Shown here piece by piece: positions 1 to 7,004 of a DNA stretch of 60,605 nucleotides. The DNA is taken from positions 1 through 60,605 of the forward strand of contig NZ_JANFAK020000040.1 of the NCBI RefSeq assembly GCF_024721315.2. Direction: 5' to 3'. Both the position numbers and the translations under genes were made by a program. This DNA comes from Streptomyces sp. Isolate_45 (GTDB taxonomy: Bacteria; Actinomycetota; Actinomycetes; Streptomycetales; Streptomycetaceae). Numbering within the stretch: the first letter of the stretch is position 1; every line of letters begins with the position of its first letter. The notes beneath the pieces were generated by a model. That model ran no database searches and was not told the DNA's origin. It worked only from the letters and a program-made list of their open reading frames with translations.

Positions 1-786
1 GCGGCCGGTCGCAGGGGGCGCAGTGCGCGGGCGGCGGCGGTACGAGGGCGACGCGGGCGCGGACCAGTGCGAGGGCGCGGGCGAGCGGACGGGCCGCCAG
101 CAGCGCGGTCGCGCCGAGGACGGCGGCCAGCCGGAACACGGCGGCTTCGCCCCGGGCCAGCCACGCGGCGCAGAAGAGTCCGGCGAGGACGTGGGCGGCG
201 ATCATGCCGAAGCCGCCGTGGCCGGCCATGGAGACCATGGAGGCCAGGCCCTGCACGCCGTCGGCCATACCGGCCATGCCCTCGTGCATGCCGGTCACGC
301 CGCCGGTCATGCCGGCCATGCCCTCGTGCATGCCGGCCGTGCCGTCGGCTGTGGCGGGCATGTCATGTGCCATGCCCGCCATGTCATGTGCCGTACTCGG
401 CACACCGTGGACCGCTCCCCCGCCGGGACCGCCCGTCGTGCCGCCCGCCGCCGCCTCGCCGATCGCGACGGGCATGGTGTGCGCGGGGTGGTGGCCGGGT
501 ACCGGCTGCGGCGCGACGGCCGCGGGCGCGTGGGCCCGGCCCGCGGAGAAGATGAGGTGGAGCGCGCCCTGTACGCCGAGGAGGGCCGCGCCGATCCCGA
601 CGGGTCCGCGGCGGCGGCCGGCCGAGAGCCAGGCCAGTGCGCCCGTCACGACGAAGGCGGCCGCCAACGAGCCGAGGGGGACATTCATCCCGGACATGTA
701 CGAATGCCCCAGCGCACCCAATGCCACGCACACGGCCGCGAACATCGCGGCCCGCACGACGCGCATCGGCGCGGGGGTTCCAGACA
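1..786 (-). CDS. Met/His-rich integral membrane protein (C-terminal end beyond the window)
   Basis: The reverse-strand frame opens with ATG at 786 (MSGTPAPMRVVRA) and stays open to the window edge, so about 262 N-terminal residues are visible and the stop is missing. A hydrophobic segment at the N-terminus and a second at about residues 25-45 precede a third helix near residue 70. A long hydrophilic stretch follows (about residues 90-180), made of HDMAGM, MHEGMAGM and related Met/His motifs, and then further membrane helices. At DNA level the stretch holds near-identical copies of the segment encoding MHEGMAGM. Met/His-rich loops of this type are known in copper-handling membrane proteins of actinomycetes; copper binding here is inference. 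No named domain was recognised. The gene is divergent from the rhomboid-like gene to its right. Confidence 0.72.
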
Positions 787-804
787 TGTTCCGGTCATAT
801 TCCC

Positions 805-1494
805 ATGAGGCCCGATGGTGCCGCCGGCAGGGTCGTATCCGATCATGGGCGGGTGAATCCATTGCCATGGTCATGGTCATTGCCCTTCGGCGCGGTGTAC
901 GCCGCAGGGGTCCAGCTCGGCGCTCACGCCCTGGACCGGCTGGGTCCGGAACGCCGGGACCGGGTGCTGCGCGGTTGCTCGACGAACGTCGACAACCTCG
1001 CGACCGGACGCTGGGAAACCCTGCTCAGCAGCGCCTTCGTCGTCGAGGAACCGATGCCGCTGCCCTACGCGCTGCTGCTGGTGGCGGTGCTCGGATACGC
1101 CGAGTACGCGTACGGGGCCTGGTGGACGGCCGCCGTGTTCCTCTTCGGCCACGCCGCCGCGACCCTGCTCGTCTACGGTGCGCTGCGGGGCACCACCGAC
1201 CGCGAGACCCGGGGCGCCGTGGACGTGGGCACGAGCTACGGGTTCAACACCGTGCTCGGCGCCCTGACCTCCGCCCTGCCGCGCGGAACCGTGCGCAACG
1301 CGGCCCGGGCGGGCCTGCTGGCGCTCGCGGTCCGGCCGGTCCTGAGCCGCGACCGGACCTTCACCGACGCCGGGCACCTCGCCGCGCTGGGCGTGGGGAT
1401 CGGACTCTCCCTGGCCCTCGACCGGCTGCCCCTCGACCGGCCGCCCCTCGACCGGCATGTGGGACCGGCTCGCCGGAATATCGCCCTTGGGTGA
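805..1494 (+). CDS. Rhomboid-like integral membrane protein
   Basis: About 229 residues from ATG 805; a GTG at 853 is an equally plausible start because neither has a strong Shine-Dalgarno sequence. The protein has several hydrophobic segments (PLPYALLLVAVLGYAEYAY, a helix around AVFLFGHAAATLLVYGAL, and a C-terminal helix). The arrangement, with FGHAAAT in one helix and a small-residue-rich VGTSYGFNTVLGAL segment in the next, matches the rhomboid-like family of actinobacterial membrane proteins. I do not see a clear GxSG serine, so protease activity is uncertain. The C-terminus carries three tandem copies of a 15-bp unit (about 1413-1456) encoding LDRLP/LDRPP/LDRH. The stop codon lies in the first unit of a 9-bp tandem repeat that runs toward the next gene. 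Confidence 0.7.
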   Translation: MRPDGAAGRVVSDHGRVNPLPWSWSLPFGAVYAAGVQLGAHALDRLGPERRDRVLRGCSTNVDNLATGRWETLLSSAFVVEEPMPLPYALLLVAVLGYAEYAYGAWWTAAVFLFGHAAATLLVYGALRGTTDRETRGAVDVGTSYGFNTVLGALTSALPRGTVRNAARAGLLALAVRPVLSRDRTFTDAGHLAALGVGIGLSLALDRLPLDRPPLDRHVGPARRNIALG

Positions 1495-1527
1495 CCCGAA
1501 TGATACGAATGATCCGAATGACACGAG
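1492..1527 (+). repeat. Four tandem 9-bp repeats upstream of the phosphatase gene
   Basis: Four consecutive 9-mers read TGACCCGAA, TGATACGAA, TGATCCGAA and TGACACGAG, following the pattern TGAnnCGAa. The first overlaps the stop codon of the preceding gene and the last ends 37 bp before the phosphatase start. The spacing is just short of one helical turn. It may be slippage-derived filler or a regulator-binding array. Confidence 0.8.
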
Positions 1528-1564
1528 TAATCCACACCTCGCGCATACCGCTGGAGACGCCACG

Positions 1565-2359
1565 ATGACCGCCACGCCCTCCACCACCGTCGCCAACCTC
1601 CGCGACCTCGGTGGCACCCCGCTCGCCGGCGGCCGGACCGTCCGACCCGGACTCGTGCTGCGTTCGGGCTCCCTCGACCGGCTCGACCTGGCCGCCGACC
1701 CGGCGGTGGCCGCGCTGGAGCTGCGTACGGTCATCGACTTCCGCAGCGACGCCGAGCGCGCCGACCACCCCGACCGGCTGCCCGAGGGCGCACGGCTGGT
1801 GGTGCGTGACGTGCTGGCCGACAAGATGAGCGACGGCAGGATGCCCGCCGCGACCCAGCTCAAGGACCTGCTCGCCGATCCGGTGGTGGCCGAGGAGCAC
1901 CTGGGCGGCGGCCGGGCGCAGGAACTCTTCGGGTCGGTCTACCGGTCGTTCGTCAGCTCCGGCTCCGCGCAGGCCGCGTACCGCACGCTGCTGATCGAGG
2001 CGGCCGATCCGGATTCGGGTCCGCTGCTGTTCCACTGCACGGCCGGCAAGGACCGTACGGGCTGGGGCGCGACGCTGATCCTCGCGCTGCTCGGCGCCGA
2101 CGAGGAGACCCTGCTGGCGGAGTACCTGTCGGTGAACCCGGCGGTGAAGGTGGCCTTCGCCCCCATGATCGAGGGCTTCACGGCGGCGGGCGGGGACCCG
2201 GACATCGCGCTCGCCCTGATCGGGGTGTTCCCCTCCTACCTGGAGGCCGGCCTCGACGAGGTCCGCACGCGCTACGGATCGGTGGAGAAGTACGTGCGCG
2301 AGGGCCTCGACGTGTCCGACGAGACCGTCGAGGCGCTGCGGACCAAGCTCATCGCCTGA
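1565..2359 (+). CDS. Tyrosine-protein phosphatase (Y_phosphatase3 type)
   Basis: A cytoplasmic protein of 264 residues. It carries the protein-tyrosine-phosphatase P-loop HCTAGKDRTG at residues 157-166 (nucleophile Cys158, Arg164), an N-terminal NLRDLGG box at 11-17 and VIDFRSDAER at about 56-65, all features of the bacterial PF13350 family, which dephosphorylates Tyr/Ser-phosphoproteins and in some members phosphoinositides. ATG 1565 is chosen because GGAGA lies at 1553-1557 with normal spacing and the conserved NLRDLGG begins 10 residues later; an upstream in-frame ATG at 1457 would extend into the preceding gene and its repeats. A GC-rich hairpin follows the gene. Confidence 0.9.
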   Translation: MTATPSTTVANLRDLGGTPLAGGRTVRPGLVLRSGSLDRLDLAADPAVAALELRTVIDFRSDAERADHPDRLPEGARLVVRDVLADKMSDGRMPAATQLKDLLADPVVAEEHLGGGRAQELFGSVYRSFVSSGSAQAAYRTLLIEAADPDSGPLLFHCTAGKDRTGWGATLILALLGADEETLLAEYLSVNPAVKVAFAPMIEGFTAAGGDPDIALALIGVFPSYLEAGLDEVRTRYGSVEKYVREGLDVSDETVEALRTKLIA

Positions 2360-2363
2360 GCCT

Positions 2364-2405
2364 CCGCGCGGCCGGGGGCGCGCCGTGCCCGACGCCCCCG
2401 CGCGG
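2364..2405 (+). terminator. Hairpin terminator after the phosphatase gene
   Basis: The arms CCGCGCG...GGGGGCG and CGCCCCC...CGCGCGG pair around a 12-nt loop just after the stop at 2359. There is no T-tract, as is common for Streptomyces terminators. Confidence 0.5.
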
Positions 2406-2510
2406 CCCGGCGCGCCCCGGAGGCGCGTACGCGTTCCCGGGCGCCGGGTTGGTCCGAACGTGTGCGCTGGGGGCGGGTGACCATCCGACGAATCGCTCGT
2501 TCTGCTGAAC

Positions 2511-4436
2511 GTGACTGCGCCGGATACCGCCACCCGCCCCCTGCCTCCCGACGTCGAGCAGGCCGAGGCCGCCATCGTCGAGCACTACCCGCGGCTGGTG
2601 CGGCTCGCCTATCTGGTGCTGCCGCCCTCCCTCGGCCGCAACCGACGGGTCCTGACCGCCCATTCGCTGACCCAGCGCGCCCTGCCGCGCGGCCGGCGTG
2701 CCGCGGAGGCCGACGCCGCCCAGGTGCGCGGCGGGGTCCCGGCGCAGCGCGACGGGGCGGACGGGCCCGAGTCGGGGTACGCGTACGTCCGGCTGCGCGT
2801 GCTGCGTTCGGCGCTGGAGGCGGGGATCCCGCTGAGCTTCCGGGCGCTCCCGCTGCGCGGGCAGCTGCCGCCGCTGCTCCCCCAGGTGTGGGGGCTGCGG
2901 CTGTTCCCGAGGTCGGGCGGTGCCGAGGAGCTGGCGCTGGACCAGTGGTTGGCCACCTTGAACGGGCCCGGTCGGGCGGCCTGTGTCCTGCGGGCGCTGG
3001 AGGGGTTGGCGGAGCCGGACGTGCTCCGGGTACTGACCGAGGCCGGGGTCGCCGATCCGGCCGCGGCGGTCGCGGAGTCCGGGGATCCGGCGCACGACGC
3101 CCTCTTCGCGTCCCCGGAGTTCGATCCGTGCGTGCTCCAGGCCCGGCCCACCGACCTGTTGCGGCGGCGGCGGTTCACCCGGGCCGGGCTGGCCGCGGCC
3201 GCGGCCCTCGCGGTGTGCGGGGCGCTGTTGGCGCTGCCGGGCGGTGGCTGGGGCTCGGACGGGCCGGCCGCTCCGTCGTACGCGCTGAACGCGGCGGCGG
3301 AGCAGGCGTTGGACCCCGGACAGCTGGTGCGGGCCCCGGCGACGCTGTGGCGCACGTCCTCCCGTACGGACTACTCGGCGTGGCCCGCGCGCGGCGACCG
3401 CGCCGACGACAAGGAGCTGCTGCGCCGGGCGCTGGCCGTGTGGGCCCGGCCGGGGAAGTCGGTGGTGGTGTCGGCGACGCCGGGGACCCCGTCCGGTCCG
3501 CCGATGGGGCCGCCGCAGCTGCTGTTCGCGGGGGCCGTCGACCAGGCGGTGGTGGTGCTGCTGTACGACGGGCTGCGGGTGGTCCGGTACGCGGAACCGC
3601 GCGCCGGGACCGCGGGCGCGGCCCTCGACTTCGCCCGGACCGACGGGGCGTCGGCGGACACCGCGACGGGGCTGGTGCTCAGCCGGGTCGACGGCAACGT
3701 CCGCTATCTGGCGGCCCCGTGGGTGACCGGCGCCGCCCTGCGCGACCTCCTCAAGCCGGGTGAGGCGCCGGTGGCGCTGAAGCTGACGCCCGAGGGGATG
3801 ACCCCGCCGGTGGGAAGTCCCGCCCCGGGCGGCAGCTGCACCGTCTGGAACGCCATCGCCCTGACCGGTGACGGGGCGACGCGGCTGGTCACGGACCTGG
3901 GGGAGCTCACCCCGGCCCGGCTGACGTCGGGTGCGCCGGGTGCGGCGCGGGACGTGTCGGAGGCGGCCGAGCTGGGCGAATGGTCGAGGATCGCCTGCCT
4001 GTTGCCCTCGGTCCGTTCGCACGGGGTGCGCAGCGTCAACGCCTGGACATACGCGAAGCAGCCGCTGCCGGAGAACGACGGGACGGCCACCTGGCTGTGC
4101 ACGCGGGCCGAGACCTGGCAGGGCGCGTCGGACCGGGTGCAGGCGCAGTTCCTGGCCCCGGGGGCCGCGCTGGCGGCCCAGGCGGCGAAGGCGGAGGGGT
4201 CCGCGGCGTGCGGGCCCCGGGAGCCGAGGGTGCTGGCCGGGGTGCTGTGGAAGTCCCGCGCGGGGAGTTGGTACGTCCTGGCGGCGGGCAGCGCGCAGTT
4301 CGCCTCGTTGTCGGTGTCGGGCGGTGTCAGCGGTTCGGCGACGGGCAACCGGCTGGCCGTGAAGGCCCCGGAGGGCGCGCAGGTCGATCTTTCGGGCAAG
4401 CTGACGGACGGCACGAAGGCCGGGGTGCTGCGCTAG
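2511..4436 (+). CDS. Conserved actinobacterial membrane-anchored protein of unknown function
   Basis: 641 residues from GTG 2511 (ends with TAG). The N-terminal 150 or so residues include VEHYPRLVRLAYLVLP and TAHSLTQRAL, which look like the helical region-2 fold of sigma-factor-like proteins, although no region-4 HTH is obvious. A single membrane helix follows at about residues 220-240 (LAAAAALAVCGALLALPGG). The remaining roughly 400 residues are an extracytoplasmic, Cys-containing region (GGSCTVWN, RIACLLPS, ATWLCTRAE, SAACGPREP) likely to form disulphides. It could be a sensor or anti-sigma-like surface protein. I do not recognise the family and give no function. Confidence 0.68.
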   Translation: MTAPDTATRPLPPDVEQAEAAIVEHYPRLVRLAYLVLPPSLGRNRRVLTAHSLTQRALPRGRRAAEADAAQVRGGVPAQRDGADGPESGYAYVRLRVLRSALEAGIPLSFRALPLRGQLPPLLPQVWGLRLFPRSGGAEELALDQWLATLNGPGRAACVLRALEGLAEPDVLRVLTEAGVADPAAAVAESGDPAHDALFASPEFDPCVLQARPTDLLRRRRFTRAGLAAAAALAVCGALLALPGGGWGSDGPAAPSYALNAAAEQALDPGQLVRAPATLWRTSSRTDYSAWPARGDRADDKELLRRALAVWARPGKSVVVSATPGTPSGPPMGPPQLLFAGAVDQAVVVLLYDGLRVVRYAEPRAGTAGAALDFARTDGASADTATGLVLSRVDGNVRYLAAPWVTGAALRDLLKPGEAPVALKLTPEGMTPPVGSPAPGGSCTVWNAIALTGDGATRLVTDLGELTPARLTSGAPGAARDVSEAAELGEWSRIACLLPSVRSHGVRSVNAWTYAKQPLPENDGTATWLCTRAETWQGASDRVQAQFLAPGAALAAQAAKAEGSAACGPREPRVLAGVLWKSRAGSWYVLAAGSAQFASLSVSGGVSGSATGNRLAVKAPEGAQVDLSGKLTDGTKAGVLR

Positions 4437-4512
4437 GGGCTGTCGTCAGTGTCCCGGTGCCGCGGTGGCAGATTGGCGTGCCGGAGGGGTTTTCCTCGCC
4501 GGTACCCGTCAG

Positions 4513-4518
4513 TACATT
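4513..4518 (+). promoter_or_regulatory. Candidate -10 box for a leaderless transcript
   Basis: TACATT fits TANNNT and ends 6 nt before the ATG at 4525, with no ribosome-binding site between them. This is the usual arrangement of leaderless Streptomyces mRNAs. No convincing -35 was seen. Confidence 0.35.
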
Positions 4519-4524
4519 GACGCC

Positions 4525-5421
4525 ATGTCTAATACGCCGCTCGTGCCCGCCCCCGTGGCGTCGGAACAAATAGACCTCCAGCCACGGAACGTCTCCTTCT
4601 CCTGGCAGGACACCCCGCTCCACTGGCTGCCCGGCGACCCCTTCGCCGGGCACACCATCAACGTGCTGCACCTGTTGCTGCCCGCCGGGGAGCGCTGGTT
4701 CGTCCACGTCTACAAGCAGGTCCTCCCGTACATCACGGACGAGCGGCTGCGGGCGGACGTCATCGGATTCATCGGGCAGGAGGCGATGCACGCCGCCGCC
4801 CACGACGACGTGCTCCCGCACCTGAAGCGGCTGGGCCTGGACCCCACCCCGTACACCGCGCAGGTCGACTGGCTCTTCGAGAAGCTGCTCGGCGACCGGA
4901 CCCTGCCGCCGGGGCGGGCCCGCAGGTGGTGGCTGATGGAACGGGTCGCGATGATCGCCGCGATCGAGCACTACACGGCGTTCCTGGGCGACTGGATCCT
5001 CAACGCCGACGAACTGGACCGGCGCGGCGCCGACCCGACGATGCTGGACCTGCTGCGCTGGCACGGCGCGGAGGAGGTGGAACACCGTTCGGTGGCCTTC
5101 GACCTGTTCATGCACGTGGACGGCAACTACCGCCGCCGCGCGCGGACCTGGGCGACCGCATTCACCGCGCTGGTGTTCCTGTGGCAGCGCGGCGCCCGGT
5201 TCTTCATGGAGAACGACCCGCACCTGCCGGCCGCCAGGGCTTCCCTGGGGCAGTTCTTCCGGGCGGGACAGCAGGGCGTCCTGCCCTCGGCGGGAGCGAT
5301 GGTGAAGTCGATCCCGACGTACCTGTCGCGTACGTACCACCCCTCGCAGGAGGGCTCCACCGCCCAGGCCGAGGCCTACCTGGCCACCTCGCCGGGCGCC
5401 AACGGCGGAGTCCGGCCGTGA
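4525..5421 (+). CDS. Di-iron 'metal-dependent hydrolase' family protein (PF10118 type)
   Basis: 298 residues from ATG 4525. The helical protein has the four-helix di-iron carboxylate pattern of ferritin-like enzymes: Glu56 (AGERWF), Glu86-x-x-His89 (QEAMHAAAHDD), Glu148 (IEHYTAF) and Glu184-x-x-His187 (EEVEHRS). The family is annotated as metal-dependent hydrolase, but this ligand set is the one used by O2-activating di-iron oxygenases. Its stop codon overlaps the start of the following ferredoxin-type reductase gene by 4 nt, so the two are co-translated. The likely role is a reductase-fed di-iron enzyme acting on an unknown hydrophobic substrate; that part is inference. Confidence 0.85.
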   Translation: MSNTPLVPAPVASEQIDLQPRNVSFSWQDTPLHWLPGDPFAGHTINVLHLLLPAGERWFVHVYKQVLPYITDERLRADVIGFIGQEAMHAAAHDDVLPHLKRLGLDPTPYTAQVDWLFEKLLGDRTLPPGRARRWWLMERVAMIAAIEHYTAFLGDWILNADELDRRGADPTMLDLLRWHGAEEVEHRSVAFDLFMHVDGNYRRRARTWATAFTALVFLWQRGARFFMENDPHLPAARASLGQFFRAGQQGVLPSAGAMVKSIPTYLSRTYHPSQEGSTAQAEAYLATSPGANGGVRP

Positions 5422-6461
5422 GGCGGGCCCTGACGGTCACGGCCGTCGCCGGAGCCGCGTTCCTCACCCGGCGCGCGCTGAGCAGGCGGATCCGCCGCTC
5501 CCCGCTGTGGCCGCTGCCCGCGCTGGAGAACCCGGTGTCGGGCCACTCCCCGCGCCGGCTGCTGCGCACCCTGATCGTGTCCCGTTCGGAGCCGGCGCGG
5601 GGCGTGCTGCGGCTCGTCCTGGAGTCCCCCGAGCTGCCGGCCTGGGCGCCGGGCGCGCACGTGGACGTCGTCCTTCCGTCGGGCCTGGTCCGCCAGTACT
5701 CGCTGTGCGGGGACCCGGCGGAAGCCGGCCGGTACACGATCGCGGTCCGGCTGATCGAGGACGGCCGGGGCGGCTCCCGCGAGGCGCACGCCCAGCTGGT
5801 GGAGGGCGCGGAGCTGGAGCTGCGCCCGCCCCGCAACCGGTTCGAGCTCGCGCCCGCGCCCTCGTACGTCTTCGTCGCGGGCGGCATCGGGATCACCCCG
5901 ATCCTCCCGATGCTCCGCGCGGCAACGGCCTGCGGCGCCGACTGGTCCCTCCTGTACGGGGGGCGCTCGCGCGACTCGATGCCGTTCCTGCCCGAACTCG
6001 CCGCGTACGGGGACCGGGTCACGGTGCTGGCCGGGGACGAGACGGGCCTGCCGGACCTGAGCGCGCTGGCCGCGCTCGCGCCGGGCACCCTCGTCTACTG
6101 CTGCGGCCCGGACGCCCTGATGCGGGCCGTCACGGGGGCGGTGGCGGACCCGTCGACGGTCCGCCTGGAGCGGTTCGCCCCGGAAGCGGGCGGCCCGGCG
6201 CGGCCCTTCACGGTGGAACTGGCCCGATCGGGCCGCACGGTGGAGGTCGCGGCGGACGAGTCCACCCTGACGGCGGTCCGACGGGAGCTCCCGAACACCC
6301 CGTACTCCTGCGAGCAGGGCTTCTGCGGAACCTGCCAACACCGGGTCCTGGAAGGGGAGATCGACCACCGCGACGAACTCCTCACCGACGGCGAACGTCC
6401 GAACTCGATGCTCCTGTGCGTCTCCCGCGCCGCGGCGGACCGCCTGGTCCTGGACCTGTAA
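5418..6461 (+). CDS. PDR/VanB-type oxidoreductase (flavin + NAD(P)H + 2Fe-2S)
   Basis: 347 residues from GTG 5418, whose last two bases lie in the TGA of the previous gene (GTGA overlap). Domain order: an N-terminal hydrophobic helix (about residues 5-18), a flavin-binding barrel with RQYSLCG at 92-98, an NAD(P)H domain with GGIGITP at 155-161 and YCCGPD at 227-232, and a C-terminal plant-type 2Fe-2S domain with Cys298-x4-Cys303-x2-Cys306 and Cys334. This is the phthalate dioxygenase reductase layout, passing electrons from NAD(P)H through flavin to the iron-sulphur centre and on to a partner oxygenase, here probably the upstream di-iron protein. The N-terminal helix may tether it to the membrane. 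Confidence 0.92.
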   Translation: MRRALTVTAVAGAAFLTRRALSRRIRRSPLWPLPALENPVSGHSPRRLLRTLIVSRSEPARGVLRLVLESPELPAWAPGAHVDVVLPSGLVRQYSLCGDPAEAGRYTIAVRLIEDGRGGSREAHAQLVEGAELELRPPRNRFELAPAPSYVFVAGGIGITPILPMLRAATACGADWSLLYGGRSRDSMPFLPELAAYGDRVTVLAGDETGLPDLSALAALAPGTLVYCCGPDALMRAVTGAVADPSTVRLERFAPEAGGPARPFTVELARSGRTVEVAADESTLTAVRRELPNTPYSCEQGFCGTCQHRVLEGEIDHRDELLTDGERPNSMLLCVSRAAADRLVLDL

Positions 6462-6469
6462 CACCGCGC

Positions 6470-6499
6470 GGGGTCCCGGAGCACCCGCCCCGGAACCCC
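6470..6499. terminator. Bidirectional hairpin between convergent genes
   Basis: GGGGTCCCGG (6470-6479) pairs with CCGGAACCCC (6490-6499), with one mismatch and a 10-nt loop. It lies between the reductase stop (6461) and the convergent lipoprotein stop (6509), so it can serve both. Confidence 0.55.
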
Positions 6500-6508
6500 G
6501 TTCCCGCC

Positions 6509-6991
6509 CTACGGCTCGCAGCGTCCGGAGCCGACCTTCATGAAGTCCGTCCGCCTGACGACCTTGTTGTTCCCCACGATCACCTCACCGTCCCCGAGCC
6601 CTTCGAACCGCTTCAGGTCGAACGTCACGTCACCATTCAGCCCGCGCCCTCCGATGCCTCCCATGACACCGGCCGAGAAGGTGACGTCACCGGTCTTCAG
6701 GTCGGCGAGAGAGGCCTTCGAAACCCTCCATCCGTCAGGTGCCCGGAAGAACTCCACCTCCGAAACGTCCCGGGTCCCGGGACTGTTCCACACCGACCAC
6801 CGCGGAGCGCCCTTGTGGGCCGAGATCCCGACGAGTTGAGCCACGTACCCCGGGCAGGGCGCGATGAGCACCTTCCCCACTCCCCCCTCCATCCGCTCCA
6901 CCCCCACGATCTGCTTCGGCGCCGGCGTACATCCCGCCAGCAGGAAACAGCAGAAAATAGACCCTTTCAGAAAGGTTTCCCGCAACAGCAT
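6509..6991 (-). CDS. Small lipoprotein following the RHS gene; possible immunity or accessory factor
   Basis: 160 residues. A type-II signal peptide ends in the lipobox LLAGC with Cys21, so the protein should be exported and anchored on the outer face of the membrane. ATG 6991 is chosen because a near-perfect Shine-Dalgarno (AGGAGGTGAT) lies just upstream and the hydrophobic core follows at once; an in-frame ATG at 7165 would run into the RHS gene. It starts 13 nt after the RHS stop codon and must be co-transcribed with it. No domain was recognised. Immediate position 3' of a polymorphic-toxin tip is where cognate immunity genes sit, but an immunity role is inference. Confidence 0.75.
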   Translation of the reverse strand: MLLRETFLKGSIFCCFLLAGCTPAPKQIVGVERMEGGVGKVLIAPCPGYVAQLVGISAHKGAPRWSVWNSPGTRDVSEVEFFRAPDGWRVSKASLADLKTGDVTFSAGVMGGIGGRGLNGDVTFDLKRFEGLGDGEVIVGNNKVVRRTDFMKVGSGRCEP

Positions 6992-7004
6992 TAGATCACC
7001 TCCT

